Below the pieces are notes generated by a model. It was not told the origin of the DNA. It made no database searches and saw nothing but the letters and a program-made list of their open reading frames with translations. From Cyanoderma ruficeps (Eukaryota > Chordata > Aves > Passeriformes > Timaliidae): 64,000 nucleotides of DNA. The position numbers were made by a program, and so were the translations under genes. Within the stretch, counting starts at the first letter, position 1, and every line of letters begins with the position of its first letter. Positions 52,749-64,000 of this stretch are shown here, one piece after another. The DNA lies in assembly GCA_008694505.1 (NCBI GenBank), contig VZDJ01007747.1, positions 27,354,904-27,418,903 on the forward strand, written 5' to 3'.

Positions 52749-53260
52749 TAGTATAATCAAATAATATCTCAAATCTTAGTTACACAAAGCTCTTCTAAAG
52801 ATTATTTTATCCATTTTCTCATAGGATCATCTAAATATTGGGACTACTACGGGGGCAACAAGACAATTCCTTACTTTTAAAAAATGCTTCTGCAGCACAT
52901 TATGAGGAATTGGAGACAAAGTTATTGACCTTTCTGACAGCAGTGGAAAATTGCAGATGAGACAAACTCATCAGCATCTTCTCACGATTAAATCTTAAAA
53001 ATATTTTCCAAATCTAAGACAAGAAGTGTTGATTACTTGTGTTCCACCCTTGGATAAGCAATACATACTTGCCAATCTGAGATTACTTGGATGTTTAACA
53101 GAAAAAAAACGTTTTTTCAAAACCTCTTCCTCAGCTGCTTTGCAGCTGGCAGAGCAAAGATTACTGTCTTTCTTTAACCTCTGGATTTCAAAGCTATGTA
53201 CATTTGACACACACAGAAACACATTCACACCTGATTCCTGTATATCTCCAAGGCCTTGTC

Positions 53261-53312
53261 AAAAAAAAAAAAAANNNNNNNNNNNNNNAAAAAAAAGAAA
53301 AAAAAAAGAAAA
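53261..53312 (+). repeat. A-rich tract interrupted by an assembly gap
   Basis: Oligo(A) with a few G residues on both sides of an undetermined stretch. The gap lies inside a homopolymer-like run, which is the usual place for short-read or Sanger assemblies to fail. Confidence 0.9.
53275..53288. other. Assembly gap, 14 Ns
   Basis: Fourteen consecutive undetermined bases. The true length is unknown. A reading frame that appears to pass through it (53026-53355) is not meaningful. Confidence 0.99.
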
Positions 53313-54044
53313 AAGTATAGTTGTCAGTACTCACATTTCCATTAAGGTATATTAACTACTTAAATTCATAAAATAACAACTTCCTAATCCACATGAAAAT
53401 TAGTTATTTTTCTCAGTTAAATAGCAAATGGCCAGCACAGATTAGCAAATTCAAGCCGGATTCTTTTGAACTTTAGTGTTGTATTAATTCATTACAATTT
53501 GCTTTAATATAAAACAAAATACTGCTGTAAAAATGGGATTCTTCAATACTTTTTATAAATATGATTCTCCAACTGATTTATATATGTGAGGTAATAAATG
53601 TATCAGTATTGAAGTTGTAGTAAGCACTTGCATGTAAAAAAAGTACATGTAAAATATTTAATATGTTTCTAAGGTAGTAGCATAGGCCATGTCGCTGAGA
53701 GATAAGAGGTAACTTTCTTCAAAGAAATGTAAACAAAAACCTACTGCATCTCATGAAATTTTTCTTTATACTGACATAACATACTGTGATAGAATGATTG
53801 TGTGCCATCCTGTCAACCCAACTGCTGGCTACCCTGCATAATACTAACTAAATTGAGGGGATTACCAGTAGGGCTTTCCATTAATACATTAGAGGCCATA
53901 AACACAAAAAAAGAAAGTACTCAAAAGAGGCAATGCTGCAACTTTGCTGTGTGAAATCATTACATTCCACCTCAGAGGCTGCTTCCATACAGGTGCTGTT
54001 CTCCTTTTCCCTCAATCAGTGACATCTAGAACAAGCAAAGATTA
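53313..54044. other. Non-coding stretch
   Basis: No feature recognised. AT-rich, with no open frame of interest. Confidence 0.5.
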
Positions 54045-54110
54045 GAAAAAAAAACAAACCCCAGCAACAACAAAAAACCAACCACGCAAAAACACCCAAA
54101 AAACAAAAAG
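54045..54110 (+). repeat. A/C-rich low-complexity tract
   Basis: Oligo(A) with AACCCC, CAACAACAA and ACCAACCACG words. T is absent across it and G appears only twice internally, until the closing AAAAAG. Confidence 0.88.
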
Positions 54111-54688
54111 AAGAGCTGAATATGGTTTCTGTATGCTGCAAAAGAACCTGAACATTTCAAATGACTTTGCAAATGTCCCACCAAATAATGGGTTTTAGCT
54201 GTAAGTCATGCAAATTGCATACTGTGAAGAAAGAAAAACAAAAACTGAAAATAAAATAGGAAGATCACTGAGAATATGAACATCCATGTTTTGTCTACTG
54301 TGAAACATTCCCCACACAAGATTGTTAATATTGCTACTTTTCCTGGATGCATTAATATTTTCTATGGCATCTCCCACCAGCTCACGAGTATCTCTTAGCA
54401 GACATTGCTGCACTTGGCTGTAAGTCTCGGGAGGGCTAGAGTACTTTTGCCAATTAGAAATATGCAACTTGTTTAATTAACACACCCTTTTCATTAATAG
54501 TTTAACCCAAAGCTGACAGAGAGTCTTTGTTGCAAACCAGGAACAAAGAAAGGAGTACTAATTAAACACTGAAGTTTCTAAAACCAGAGTTTATTCCAGT
54601 ACCCAACAGATTCTTTGAACTCCTCAAAAGACCTCTAGAGCCTTCCAAGAGCTCTTGGAATTTCTTATAATTGTCCCATTCACTCTGG
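54111..54688. other. Non-coding stretch with one examined frame
   Basis: A 90-codon frame on the - strand (54195-54467) includes a charged, helix-like part (LLRDTRELVGDAIENIN). It lacks a convincing donor site and any family match, so it is not called. Confidence 0.4.
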
Positions 54689-54842
54689 AAAAAAATAACA
54701 ACAACAACAACAAAAAAAAAAACCAAATAAAAACCAACCAACCAACCAAANAAAAAAAAAAAAAACCAAAAAAAAACCCCCACCCAAACCAAAACCAAAC
54801 CAACAAAACAAACAAACCAATCAAAAAAAACCCAAACCCAAA
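54689..54842 (+). repeat. Long A/C-only low-complexity tract with one N
   Basis: About 154 bases of A and C with only three T residues and one undetermined base (54751). It passes from (ACA)n through CCAACCAACC and oligo(A) to an AAAACCCCCACCC-type segment, then AACC/AACA words. It is the longest tract of its kind here. The long - strand frames over it are Phe, Trp, Val and Gly codons made by the T/G complement and are not genes. Confidence 0.93.
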
Positions 54843-57800
54843 GTCCAAATATTCTGGAAAATTCTGATGGTGTTGATTTCAACGTCTTTGAATCAGAGTA
54901 AAATAAAAATGATTTTGATTTCAGAGTGACACAAGTGTAAATTCAAACCTGGAAAACTGTTTTCAGTTCTGACCTGAATTAATGAGATCAGTGCTAGGCA
55001 AGCCACTGTGAGTTACATGTTAGACATTACATGGGAGCTAAACTGATGCAGAAGAGGAGAGGAAAGGTGATTCCCTCCACTGGCACTAAGTACCTACCAG
55101 GGGGATAAACAGAAAAATCTGTTCTATGGATGCAAACTTGCTACTTTCTACATTCTTTCAGATTTTCTCTGCGCATTTTATCCTACGTGCGTGGTGAATA
55201 TATTGTCTTAAAATCAACTGGCAAATCTAAACAGCAAGCAAAGGTTTCCAACTGGATGTGGTTTGAATTGAGAGCTTCTACTGCAAGAAAAAGAGCAGCT
55301 TTTCTGGAGACAGAAGTGATCTTTGCTTCAGCTCTCCACCTTTCTGCCTCCTCACAGCTATCATACCCAGACAAGGAAAAGCAAAACTGTTTATGAGGCA
55401 GCAGCTAACAGCTGCAGTTTACAACCTGGTATACTGAAGCCAAAGAGCACTCATTCTTTAATATTTGGGCCTCAACTTGCACTGACCCCAATAACTGCTC
55501 CATGAGCAATTCCTCTGCTCAGGAGCAACAAAATGATAGACAGAGGTGGTATCACAAAGTTAGACATTCATGCCCATGAAGCAGACCTCTAAGGCAGACT
55601 GGGTATGAAGTAACTGTAAATGCAATGTGCTTTCAGGGAGCAGCAGCAGTATTACACTATTTTATTCTCCCTTATACCCACATGTACTTAGCCCCTAAAT
55701 TTTCTAGAGTCCAACAGAATGACAACTCAAGAAAACACGACCAGACTTCGGAAACCTGTTAGACCTAAGGCTCAAAATATCAGTCATCCAGACTTTCTTC
55801 ATCTATCTTCCTTTCTATTTTAAGAACATACTATTTCTTTACCATTTTCTATACATTTATACATTTATTTCCTTAGTAACCAGGAAATTAAGAAAATTCT
55901 TTTTTCACTTAACCAAACCTATGTACTTGCTTGTTCAAACATGTATTCAGATGCTAAATTCAAGACTTTTGTGATAATGCCAAGGAACTATTTTTTAGAT
56001 ACAGACGGATCCAAAGTTCTATGGGCCCATGCCTCATTACACCACGACCAGCAACAGACCAAATCTGGCAGACTACTGTCACAGACAAATGAAAAGTAAA
56101 CAAGTCTGCAGTATGAAAATTGAGCTACTCTTTTGATGCAGTAATGGATCAGAATTTAGTTTACAAAACAGATTTAAAAATATTTGTTTTTGTAAAGCTT
56201 GTTTATAAATACATTATTAAATGTATGTAGGAGTGTTTATTTATCCTTTCTTTTATAGTGCTGATATTTTGGAAAAACTCGGTAATATCAGTGGCAATGT
56301 TTTCAGTTCGGTGTTCCCAGACACAAAAAGTCTGCCACCTAGTACTGCCCACATTAGAAAAAAGCTCTAAGGAAACACGGTATTAAACCCACTATCAACT
56401 ACATTCAATCACAGTATGCCTGGAGATCTAAGACTATACCAAAAACCACTGACCCAAAGATTTCACAGTTTCTTGTTTCATGATTCAGTGGAAAGGATAT
56501 GAATGAACAAGTGAGAGAAGAACAAATAGAAGTGAATCAGGACATGCTCTGGAACTCTAACAGGCAGCTGGGCTCCAGCCAGGAGTCTGCACTTGTTTCT
56601 TTTTCCTCCCTAAGGAACAGTTCCAGCATACTGAACTGCTTTTTCAACTAACAAAAAGAAGCAATTTTTACATCCTCAGCCTGAAAATTTAAACTAGTCC
56701 CAGTTCCATATAGAAAACACTTTAAAATCTAATCCCTATTCCAGGCCATTCTCCAAAATCCTTTTTTAAAAAGTCTTAAAATAAAATATATTATACAGAA
56801 AATACTCACTGTGAGATTCCCTTCAATAAAATCTTATGTAGATGGGATAAACACAGCAGCCGACTGGTACAGCCCTCTAGAGTAAACATTTCTTCCTCCA
56901 TCTCTGAATATTTTTTCCTTTTCTAATTCTCTCATCCTAACAATTAACATAGATCTGATCTAGCCTGCAGGAGTTATCTTTGGAGGCACTAATCACCCAC
57001 TGCTCTTCACTGATTGTAGTGAGAATTGTCTTTATTCATCTGCCTGAAAAGCAAGCTTTTAATGATCTAGCATAATGCAACTTTATTTTATAAACTATTT
57101 TTCCTAAATAGTAATTTTGTAATTTTAATTTAAATTCTATTTCCTGATTTATCTCACTTTTACTTTGAATTTTACATTATACTCAAATGAAAAAACAGAA
57201 ATAAGTAAATTATGCCAATAGAGCAAATAACTTTTTTTTTCAAAATAGCTTTTCTTCTGGTCTTTGAATTCCTTCGAGTTGTTGGTCATTTTATTTGAAC
57301 TGCTTTCACTCATCTACAAACATTACACTTTAATAAAAGTATTAAAGGAGTTGACCAACCAAATGCAGTAAAAATAAAGGTAATTATTCTACAGACTCAT
57401 ATAAATATCAGAAATAAGGTGGGAAAAGTAAGTGCAAATTATCATTGTGAAAAATATGAGGAAATCTTTGCTTATCTTCTTCTTAACAAAACAAAGTGAG
57501 TATTTTTTCCTATTTCTTTGAATAAATCTTGGACATGTTTCAGTAGATCATGAAATACAAAATACAGAAGCATAGCTGCATTTACTCATAGAATAACAAA
57601 AAAGTACAGGAACAATTCTATGCAGCATTTTTGAAAGCTACTTTAAAATCACATTTTATTAATTGGACTTAAAAATCAAGTATATTAAATGATTTTTTTT
57701 CTACCATTGAACTTAAAAATCAAAGCCATGTTTTTCCAAAGGTTAATGTCACTTTGGAAAAAAAAATCCATGTTGAAAACTACTTTTCAAGCACATACCG

Positions 57801-60800
57801 ACATGAATTAAGACCTCATTGTGGCAAAGGGTCCAGCTGACGCCTAAGAGTGATCTACTGATATCCTGATCACTTATGTATGTACCCACAAGACTGAGGT
57901 ATCCCTACAGTACAGTTCTCTTCTCTCTTGAAACAGATATTACTTCCCCTTTTCATTCTATGAACAGCTTTGTTTAAGTCTTCTCAATCAGATTTTTCTC
58001 CTTCAGCCACTTCCTGCTCAAAAGAGTTGTAAAGAATAACAAAGGCTGACAATGGAATAAATGGCAAACCAAAAATGATGTGGAAACCAAACAGCAAAAC
58101 TCCTTCTTGTTCCCCTTCTCTCTATCAGCTAAGAACAGAACAAATTGTAAATGCATTAGGATCTCTCTCTGAAGCCAACAAAAATCTTCTGAAGGGAAGG
58201 AGAGGAAAAACAATAAATAAAATATAATGTCTCCTTTAGGAATTACAACAGAGTCATGAAGGCCATGAGCATAACCCATGAACAAATAAATCCATTCCTT
58301 GTAGCTTCCACTGCAAGAAGTCAAACTGGAAAGGAAGCCTTGCATTAACCAAGGTAATAGCAATGACGTGCCTAACTCCACGGCAAGAAGAAATTAGAAT
58401 TGCTACAGCCGATTTACTTCACTCCTGCTTTCCTAACTTTAGAAGAGCAGAAATGCAGATGGACTTAATTAGCAAGTCCAGACCACTGGATTAATGGTTG
58501 ATAAACAAAATGCATTATCAGCTATTATAAACAGAGCTACTATTTCGAAATTAGAAGAATTCAAATTAACTCATACAAACAAAGAAACAAATAATAGAAG
58601 AGTTTGAAGCAGCAGGAAAGCATATGACTGAACTAATAATCAATAAAAATAGACTTTATAGCAGCAGCAACTATTTTGGCTTCTAGGATCAGGCCAGGGT
58701 CTCTGTGATTGCCAAGCTTGGCAGTAGTTCCGTAGTTTTCTCTGTGATTTGCAGGTAGGCTTACGCTGCAGGGCCCAGCGAGATTGGATTGTGTCAGTAA
58801 TGGAAGTAGCTTAGTTCCAGTGTTAACCAACTGATTAGCAGTTAATGGCTGTGTGCAACTACAAAAACACTGAACTCATATTTTTATGGGGGTTTTTTTG
58901 CAGTTAATTCTGAATTCCATGCTGCCATTACTACCTAAACAAACTGGCTATGTTGCTCTATCCCCATTTAGGGTATGACAACAATATAATCAATGTATTC
59001 AGTATCTAATAATTTTCTCTGTGTCTGGTACTTTGTGTGTTTTTAAACTATAATCTTTTAACCTTAATATACACATTTTTTCAAACTAGAAGTTTTTGAC
59101 TTGACTAGAAGTGAAAATACGAAAATACGAAACTCCATCATTCTTTTCTAGGCAGTGTTTTGATTTTGATTTTCTAGGAATTGCATTAGCTTAATTTATT
59201 TTGGTTAACAGTCATTCTTTGTAAGTAGGTTAGTTTATTCAAAGACCATCTGATCTAAAGCCAGAATTGAAAGAATCTTAAATGGCTGAAAGAGGATATA
59301 GACCAGAGGTTCAATATTAACCTGCCCAGATGAAATGACCACAGTATTAGTGTTCTCCATGTCATTGATATTCAGTTAGTTGAAAAAAATGCTATTTGGT
59401 AGCTATCCACATTTTGCTGGCAGGAAAAGGCAAAACTGCAAATGAGATGCTATAGGAATATTTCTTGCATTTGGCTCAATATTTCGTTAATCCTGAGCAA
59501 TGGTATACTCCTGTGGAAACTGTGGATGACCCAAAACACAGAAAGGCTGTGAGCACTGGGAAGAAAGCAGGGTTTGAATTCAGATGACCTTGACAAATCC
59601 ACATACTAACTCTGTAGTAGAACTGTAGCACTGAAAAAAGGGCAAAAATCACAAATACATAAAAAATTACATTTTATGCTGCCTCACAGACAGGACTTGT
59701 TCCAATGGAACTAAAAATAAAGCTGAATGACAATGAAAATTAAGCCAAGACGTGTAGTAAAGAGTCAAACACTGGAAATGCACAAAAAGGAATGGTAGTA
59801 TGTAGGACATTGAGAAATCCATTTCCTATTCAGAAATGATAAGACTTCAGTTATAATAAAAAGCATTCCTTGGAAGTAGAATTTTTCTGACTGTATTGGT
59901 ATCTGGCCTCTGATATACTGGCAGGTAAAAAAGAACCCAGAGGAAAACAACAATTAGAAGCCTGTGAAACATAAACTGTCTTTCTTGATGCAACTTTATC
60001 AAAACATAACAAAACACGAATAAGATTCTCCAAATTGTTATAAAAAGACAATGAAGATTTTTTTTCTGTGTACTCTAACTAATGAGAGGTAAAAATGAAA
60101 CTACCTCATCCTGGTTTCCGGATTACTGTTTTGATATGCTGATTTAGGCATTTATTGTCTTCTTCACACCCCATTCACTGACTCCCCTTTTTGTCTCCTG
60201 TTTGTTGAATGCTCCCTGTTACTCACATTTTTTTTCTCTCAGTCAAATGTTTCCATTAAACATTTTTGTTTGTTTTGAGCACTAAAAGAACATTAAAAAC
60301 AATAGAAATGACTTGCAGATATGAAGAAGGCTTCAGCAGCTTAGGGACAGAGGTGAAGTACTCTTAAGCAGCACAAAGAATCACAACAACAGCAGTAGCA
60401 AAGCTTTTAGGGAAAAAAAACCACAGTTATAAATTCTATTACACTCTGCCTAGATAGACAGTGAATGTTCTTTTTTTAAAGGTTTTGAAGAATTTAGATG
60501 CAAGATGTCTAACACTACACCACTAATGCTCTGCAAGTTTTGTATCCTTGGACAAAAATGTCTAAAAAATAATATGCTAGGTAGCATCAAAGCCTCCTGT
60601 GCCTCCTTCTGTTCATTCTGAGTTTCTAAGTTTGTGGTCAAAGCCAAGTAAAAAGCAGCATCCATTACCTTATATTAAATTTATGAAAAAGTAGAGCTAA
60701 AACACTTAATGAAGAAACATTTACAAGGGAAATCAAATCTAAAAAGACACCATTCAGCATGTGCTTAATAAATATTCCATTAGCCTTTTCCCCTTGATCT

Positions 60801-61511
60801 TTTTAGGTAGTGTAAACATAAACAGAATAGATTTTTATGGTTTCTCATTTGTGAGTTTTGTAAAGTTATTGGTTTAATAGATAAATTTCTCATAGGTAAT
60901 AGTTATAGCCTGGGGGGAAACAGTCCAACTATGAATTCTGTATTATTACCCTTTCGATATAGATCTCCATTACTCTATCAGTCCTGTGATTCGCTGTCAT
61001 GATCTTCAGCCAGCTATTTTGTTTAGAAATCTATTCCACAAATTCATGCAATTTCCATAACATGCTATTTAGGAACATTTGAAAAAAAGTTCTTTCACAT
61101 CCCTCCACCAAGAGGCTTTACTGGACTATTACTTTTACAATTAGACTCAAAAGAAACATGGATAAAATTCCAAAAACAGGCATTGCAGTCATCTATACAA
61201 CAAGCAATCTCAACACTTTCAAATTTCTCAGAACAGTTAAAGAAAAAAAAAATAGCATGATCCCGAGTTAAAATCCAATCCCTTATTTCCTTTCCTTTTC
61301 CCTCAGAACACCATTTCTACATTTATGTGCACTTTGAAATCTCTACCACGGGATGACAATTAAGCATGCTGTTCTGGGCCAGGAGGTTACTGCCCCCTGT
61401 TTTTACCAGCTGCTTCTCCTGACTTTCCTGTTGGAGGTAAGAAGCTCCTTACATCTGGCAAGAGAACCATATGTGTACTTCTCAACTCAGTTCTGTCAAA
61501 ATGGTTTCCTT
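54843..61511. other. Non-coding stretch
   Basis: It contains the window's longest ATG frame (57974-58381, - strand, 135 codons), which shows no domain and no promoter or splice context. 58430-58570 is rich in TAATTA/TTAATGG-type sites and holds a 7-bp hairpin, TGGACTT-AATTAGC-AAGTCCA (58460-58480); it may be regulatory DNA, though nothing here proves it. Confidence 0.5.
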
Positions 61512-61611
61512 AAAAAAAAAAANCAAACAAACAAAAAACCCCAAAACAAATAAACAAAAAACCCAACCAACCAAAAAGAAAAAAATCAAAAAACAATAAA
61601 CCAACCAAAAA
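61512..61611 (+). repeat. A/C-rich low-complexity tract with one N
   Basis: About 100 bases of A and C words (CAAACAAACA, AACCCC, CCCAACCAACC) with a few T and one G. N lies at 61523. It is the same class of sequence as 18750-18841 and 54689-54842. Confidence 0.92.
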
Positions 61612-64000
61612 TATCTGTTTAGGAAGTGTTTAAGGTAAAGTGGAATTGCTAGTCTGAATGTGTCTTAAAGGCAATTTATCTTTAAAGTTCAGAAATCAAA
61701 GCCTCTGTTAACAATGACAAACGATAATCAACTTATGCTTCCCAAATGGTTTCCAAGGCTTGTTCTTTAATGCTCGGGGGCTAAAATATGGAACATCTGA
61801 AGATAAATAAATTGTTCCCTTTCTACTAGATCAAATTTTGACATATTTTACAACATATCATGCTGTCTTATGCAGTTAGCTTCATCTATGATTGTAGACA
61901 GCATTGTGACACATTAAGATATCATCATGTTGCCCATCCAGACCAGCGTATTTATATCATGCTTTTAGATTTTCTTTATCATTATTCTGTATGATTGGAA
62001 CATATTTCTCTGTTCAACCGCAGGTTATACAGAAGCCTTCAGGAACACTGTTATAAAAGATTCTATCACTGCATTTGATACAATTTAACATTTGATGTAA
62101 CTTCAGAAATAACTATTTACAGATGTTATTCAGCATATCATAGCAGCTACTAGCATGGAATAAATATGAAAAAACACACTTCAAGTCAATCCAAATAAAA
62201 ACAGCTTGATATATCTCTCTTCTGCTATGAGTAGGTAGAACTATCTGTTCTGAGTTTATGTAAACTTAGAAATAGGTGCTTATCCAGGTGGCTTTCAGGT
62301 CAATGTTAAGACTTCCAGTGGTTTTGCTATTCAAACTACATTAGGTTCTGAGACAGAATCACCAATTTCTGTCTAATCCTCTGGGCTGCCTCATGACACA
62401 AGCCAAAACAACGAATTTGAGCCGATTATTTTACTGCTTTGAAAAGATTAGTTATTACTATTATGATGATATTATCATTAAGACTTAGGAACTTGAGGAA
62501 TAAATGACAGGAAATCAAAGCTCACCTAACTCCTTAGGAAAAAAAAAAAACCAAAAACTTAAAATATAAGGTAATTAAATAATTAGATGACTGTGTGGCA
62601 TCTGTCTGAAACTGACTTACTTTTCCTCACAGCAGCACACATGGTACGATGTTTCAGATGTGTGACTGAAATTAGGGAGATAGTATCCCAATCTTTGTTG
62701 ATGAGCAGAGCTTGCACAGAATCGAGTTTCTCTTTTTCCCCACTCTGCCAGAAAGTAGGCTTGGGGTGAGCAAGAAACTGGAAGCAAACACAGCCAGGAC
62801 AGAGCACTAAATCAACAATATCCCATGTCATAGGATGCCATGGTCATCAAGAAAAGCTCAGGGAGAGAAGAAGAAAAGGGGGAAGTTTGGGGTTATGGCA
62901 TTTGATTTCCCAAGAAACCACTTCTTGTGATGAAGGCATGCTTTTGAGGAAGTTGCTAAAACACCTGTCTGCCAATGAGTAGTCCTCATTGAATTCTTTA
63001 TTTTGCTTTGTTTGTGTGCATAGATTTCACTTCACCTACAAAAACACCTTTATCTCATTCTGCAAGTCTTCTCATATTCCCTGTATTTCCTCCCACTCCA
63101 TGGAGAGAAGAGTGAGAAAACAGCTATGTGGGTTCTTGACTGCTGGCCGGGGTCATCTTGCAAAAATGGCCATTTATAGTGATTTACTATAACTAAACTA
63201 AAATCAATGAATGCTAAAGATGTAAACCTCATAAAAACTCCAGAATTACTGAAAATTTATCAGTATGTGATACTTGTTACTTGTAATATCAGTGAGTAAT
63301 ACTTGTCTTTTTAAATGAAAGGAGGGTATTATCATATGATCTTAATTTTTTCAGGCAAAAATTACCCTGATTTTGTCAAGATTTCTGTTCAGACTAAAGG
63401 CTCTTACATTGCATGACAATCTCCTTCCTGTTAAAAGCTTGTAATGTAATGCATTATGAATAATAACTCTCACAAAAAGAAAACCTCTTAGATTTCAAGC
63501 AATTTGAAATAAAACATATTTTCCCATTAAAAAAAAAGGAATGAAGTGATACATTTGGGCTTCTATCACTACTGCAGTTGCCATATTACAGTCAATTTTC
63601 CAGCTATTTGATGGATGACTTTGTGTGTACAACAGCCAGTCCTGTATGCGGCAAAAGGGATTTCAGGATGTATTCTAGTGAACCATGTTAAAGGCTAGCA
63701 GCTCACACACACCTGATACTTTTTTTTCAAGCATTGCCAACTGTTTTCGTCAATCCCAAGCACATAAGTGGATAATAAAGATTGATTGAAACCAGAAGTA
63801 TTTCAATTTGAGCATCACGGGGTTTGGAATGGCATAGCACAATAGTCTCACTGAACAGCTTTATGTAGCTATAATTATCCGTGTTTCGTGTACTGCTCTT
63901 GTGAGTTTTACCCATTAGGAGGTTGAAATAGCACTTTGATTCCCATCCTCTATTTCTCATATAATCCTCAACGTATTTTGGGTTCTAAAACCTTTCATAC
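61612..64000. other. Non-coding stretch to the window end
   Basis: Nothing recognised. A short oligo(A)-CC tract lies at 62539-62557. Two overlapping frames on opposite strands at 62583-62831 have no domain. A perfect TAATGCATTA palindrome occurs near 63448. Confidence 0.5.

Larger units (their letters stand above)
46641..53260. other. Non-coding stretch
   Basis: 47680-48000 has higher G+C than its surroundings and open frames of 62 and 79 codons. It matches no gene or repeat I know and could be an eroded, lineage-specific element. The 104-codon frame at 50476-50790 (+) and the 65-codon frame at 52273-52470 (-) were examined and show no domain. Confidence 0.5.

Noticed and set aside
53026..53355. 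109-codon + strand frame
   Set aside because: It crosses a 14-base assembly gap and oligo(A). The part before it has no motif.
54195..54467. - strand frame with a charged helix-like segment
   Set aside because: The segment LLRDTRELVGDAIENIN looks protein-like, and an acceptor-like AG precedes it on the - strand. No good donor follows and no family was recognised. Conservation data would be needed to revive it.
54562..54882. 106- and 74-codon - strand frames rich in Phe, Trp, Val and Gly
   Set aside because: They are translations of the T/G complement of an A/C low-complexity tract and run through an N.
57974..58381. Longest ATG frame, 135 codons on the - strand
   Set aside because: At about 65% A+T, roughly 7% of codons are stops, so a frame this long is expected about 0.4 times by chance in 64 kb of six-frame sequence. 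It has no recognisable domain, signal, promoter or splice context.
59560..59640. Possible MIR-like stretch (GGTTTGAATTCAGATGACC)
   Set aside because: Only a few words resemble MIR and the rest does not align in order.

Overview
The window reads as vertebrate nuclear DNA, most likely from a bird. It is AT-rich throughout, has no CpG-island-like stretch, no bacterial-style packed genes and no long open reading frame. Its transposons are almost only fragments of the CR1 LINE family. The best copy (26800-27624, + strand) ends in the octamer array (ATTCTGTG-type) that closes CR1 elements of birds and other reptiles. Low repeat density plus CR1 dominance favours a bird over a turtle or crocodilian, but the species cannot be named from the sequence.

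I found no confidently recognisable protein-coding exon. The window is therefore either intergenic or lies inside a very large intron. The longest stop-free ATG frame (135 codons, 57974-58381, - strand) is within what about 65% A+T random sequence of this length yields by chance. One short candidate stands out for its context: a 67-codon frame at 2921-3124 (+). It encodes a single strongly hydrophobic segment flanked by polar ends, sits about 50 bases after a TATAAAA box, and is also bracketed by good splice-site-like signals. It is reported as a candidate only.

Layout. 1-2784: plain AT-rich DNA. 2785-3124: candidate core promoter and membrane microprotein or exon. 3125-20299: featureless except simple repeats, a perfect 22-bp palindrome (12994-13015) and an A/C-only tract (18750-18841). 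20300-20445: antisense CR1 fragment. 24981-25800: a small tandem duplication and an almost pure A/T block. 26800-27624: the main CR1 copy. 35138-35225: probable antisense MIR/CORE-SINE relic. 38749-42030: several perfect hairpins, (TA)n and (TCTA/CCTA)n microsatellites and an 18-bp tandem duplication. 46020-46640: a much older antisense CR1/L3-type reverse-transcriptase fossil. 48206-61611: a run of long A/C-rich tracts, several holding undetermined bases (N), all with A/C on the given strand.

No CRISPR, operon, phage, tRNA or rRNA was seen. No new multi-gene system is evident. The items most worth checking are the microprotein/exon candidate, the strand-biased A/C tracts, the palindrome and hairpins, and the ancient LINE fossil.
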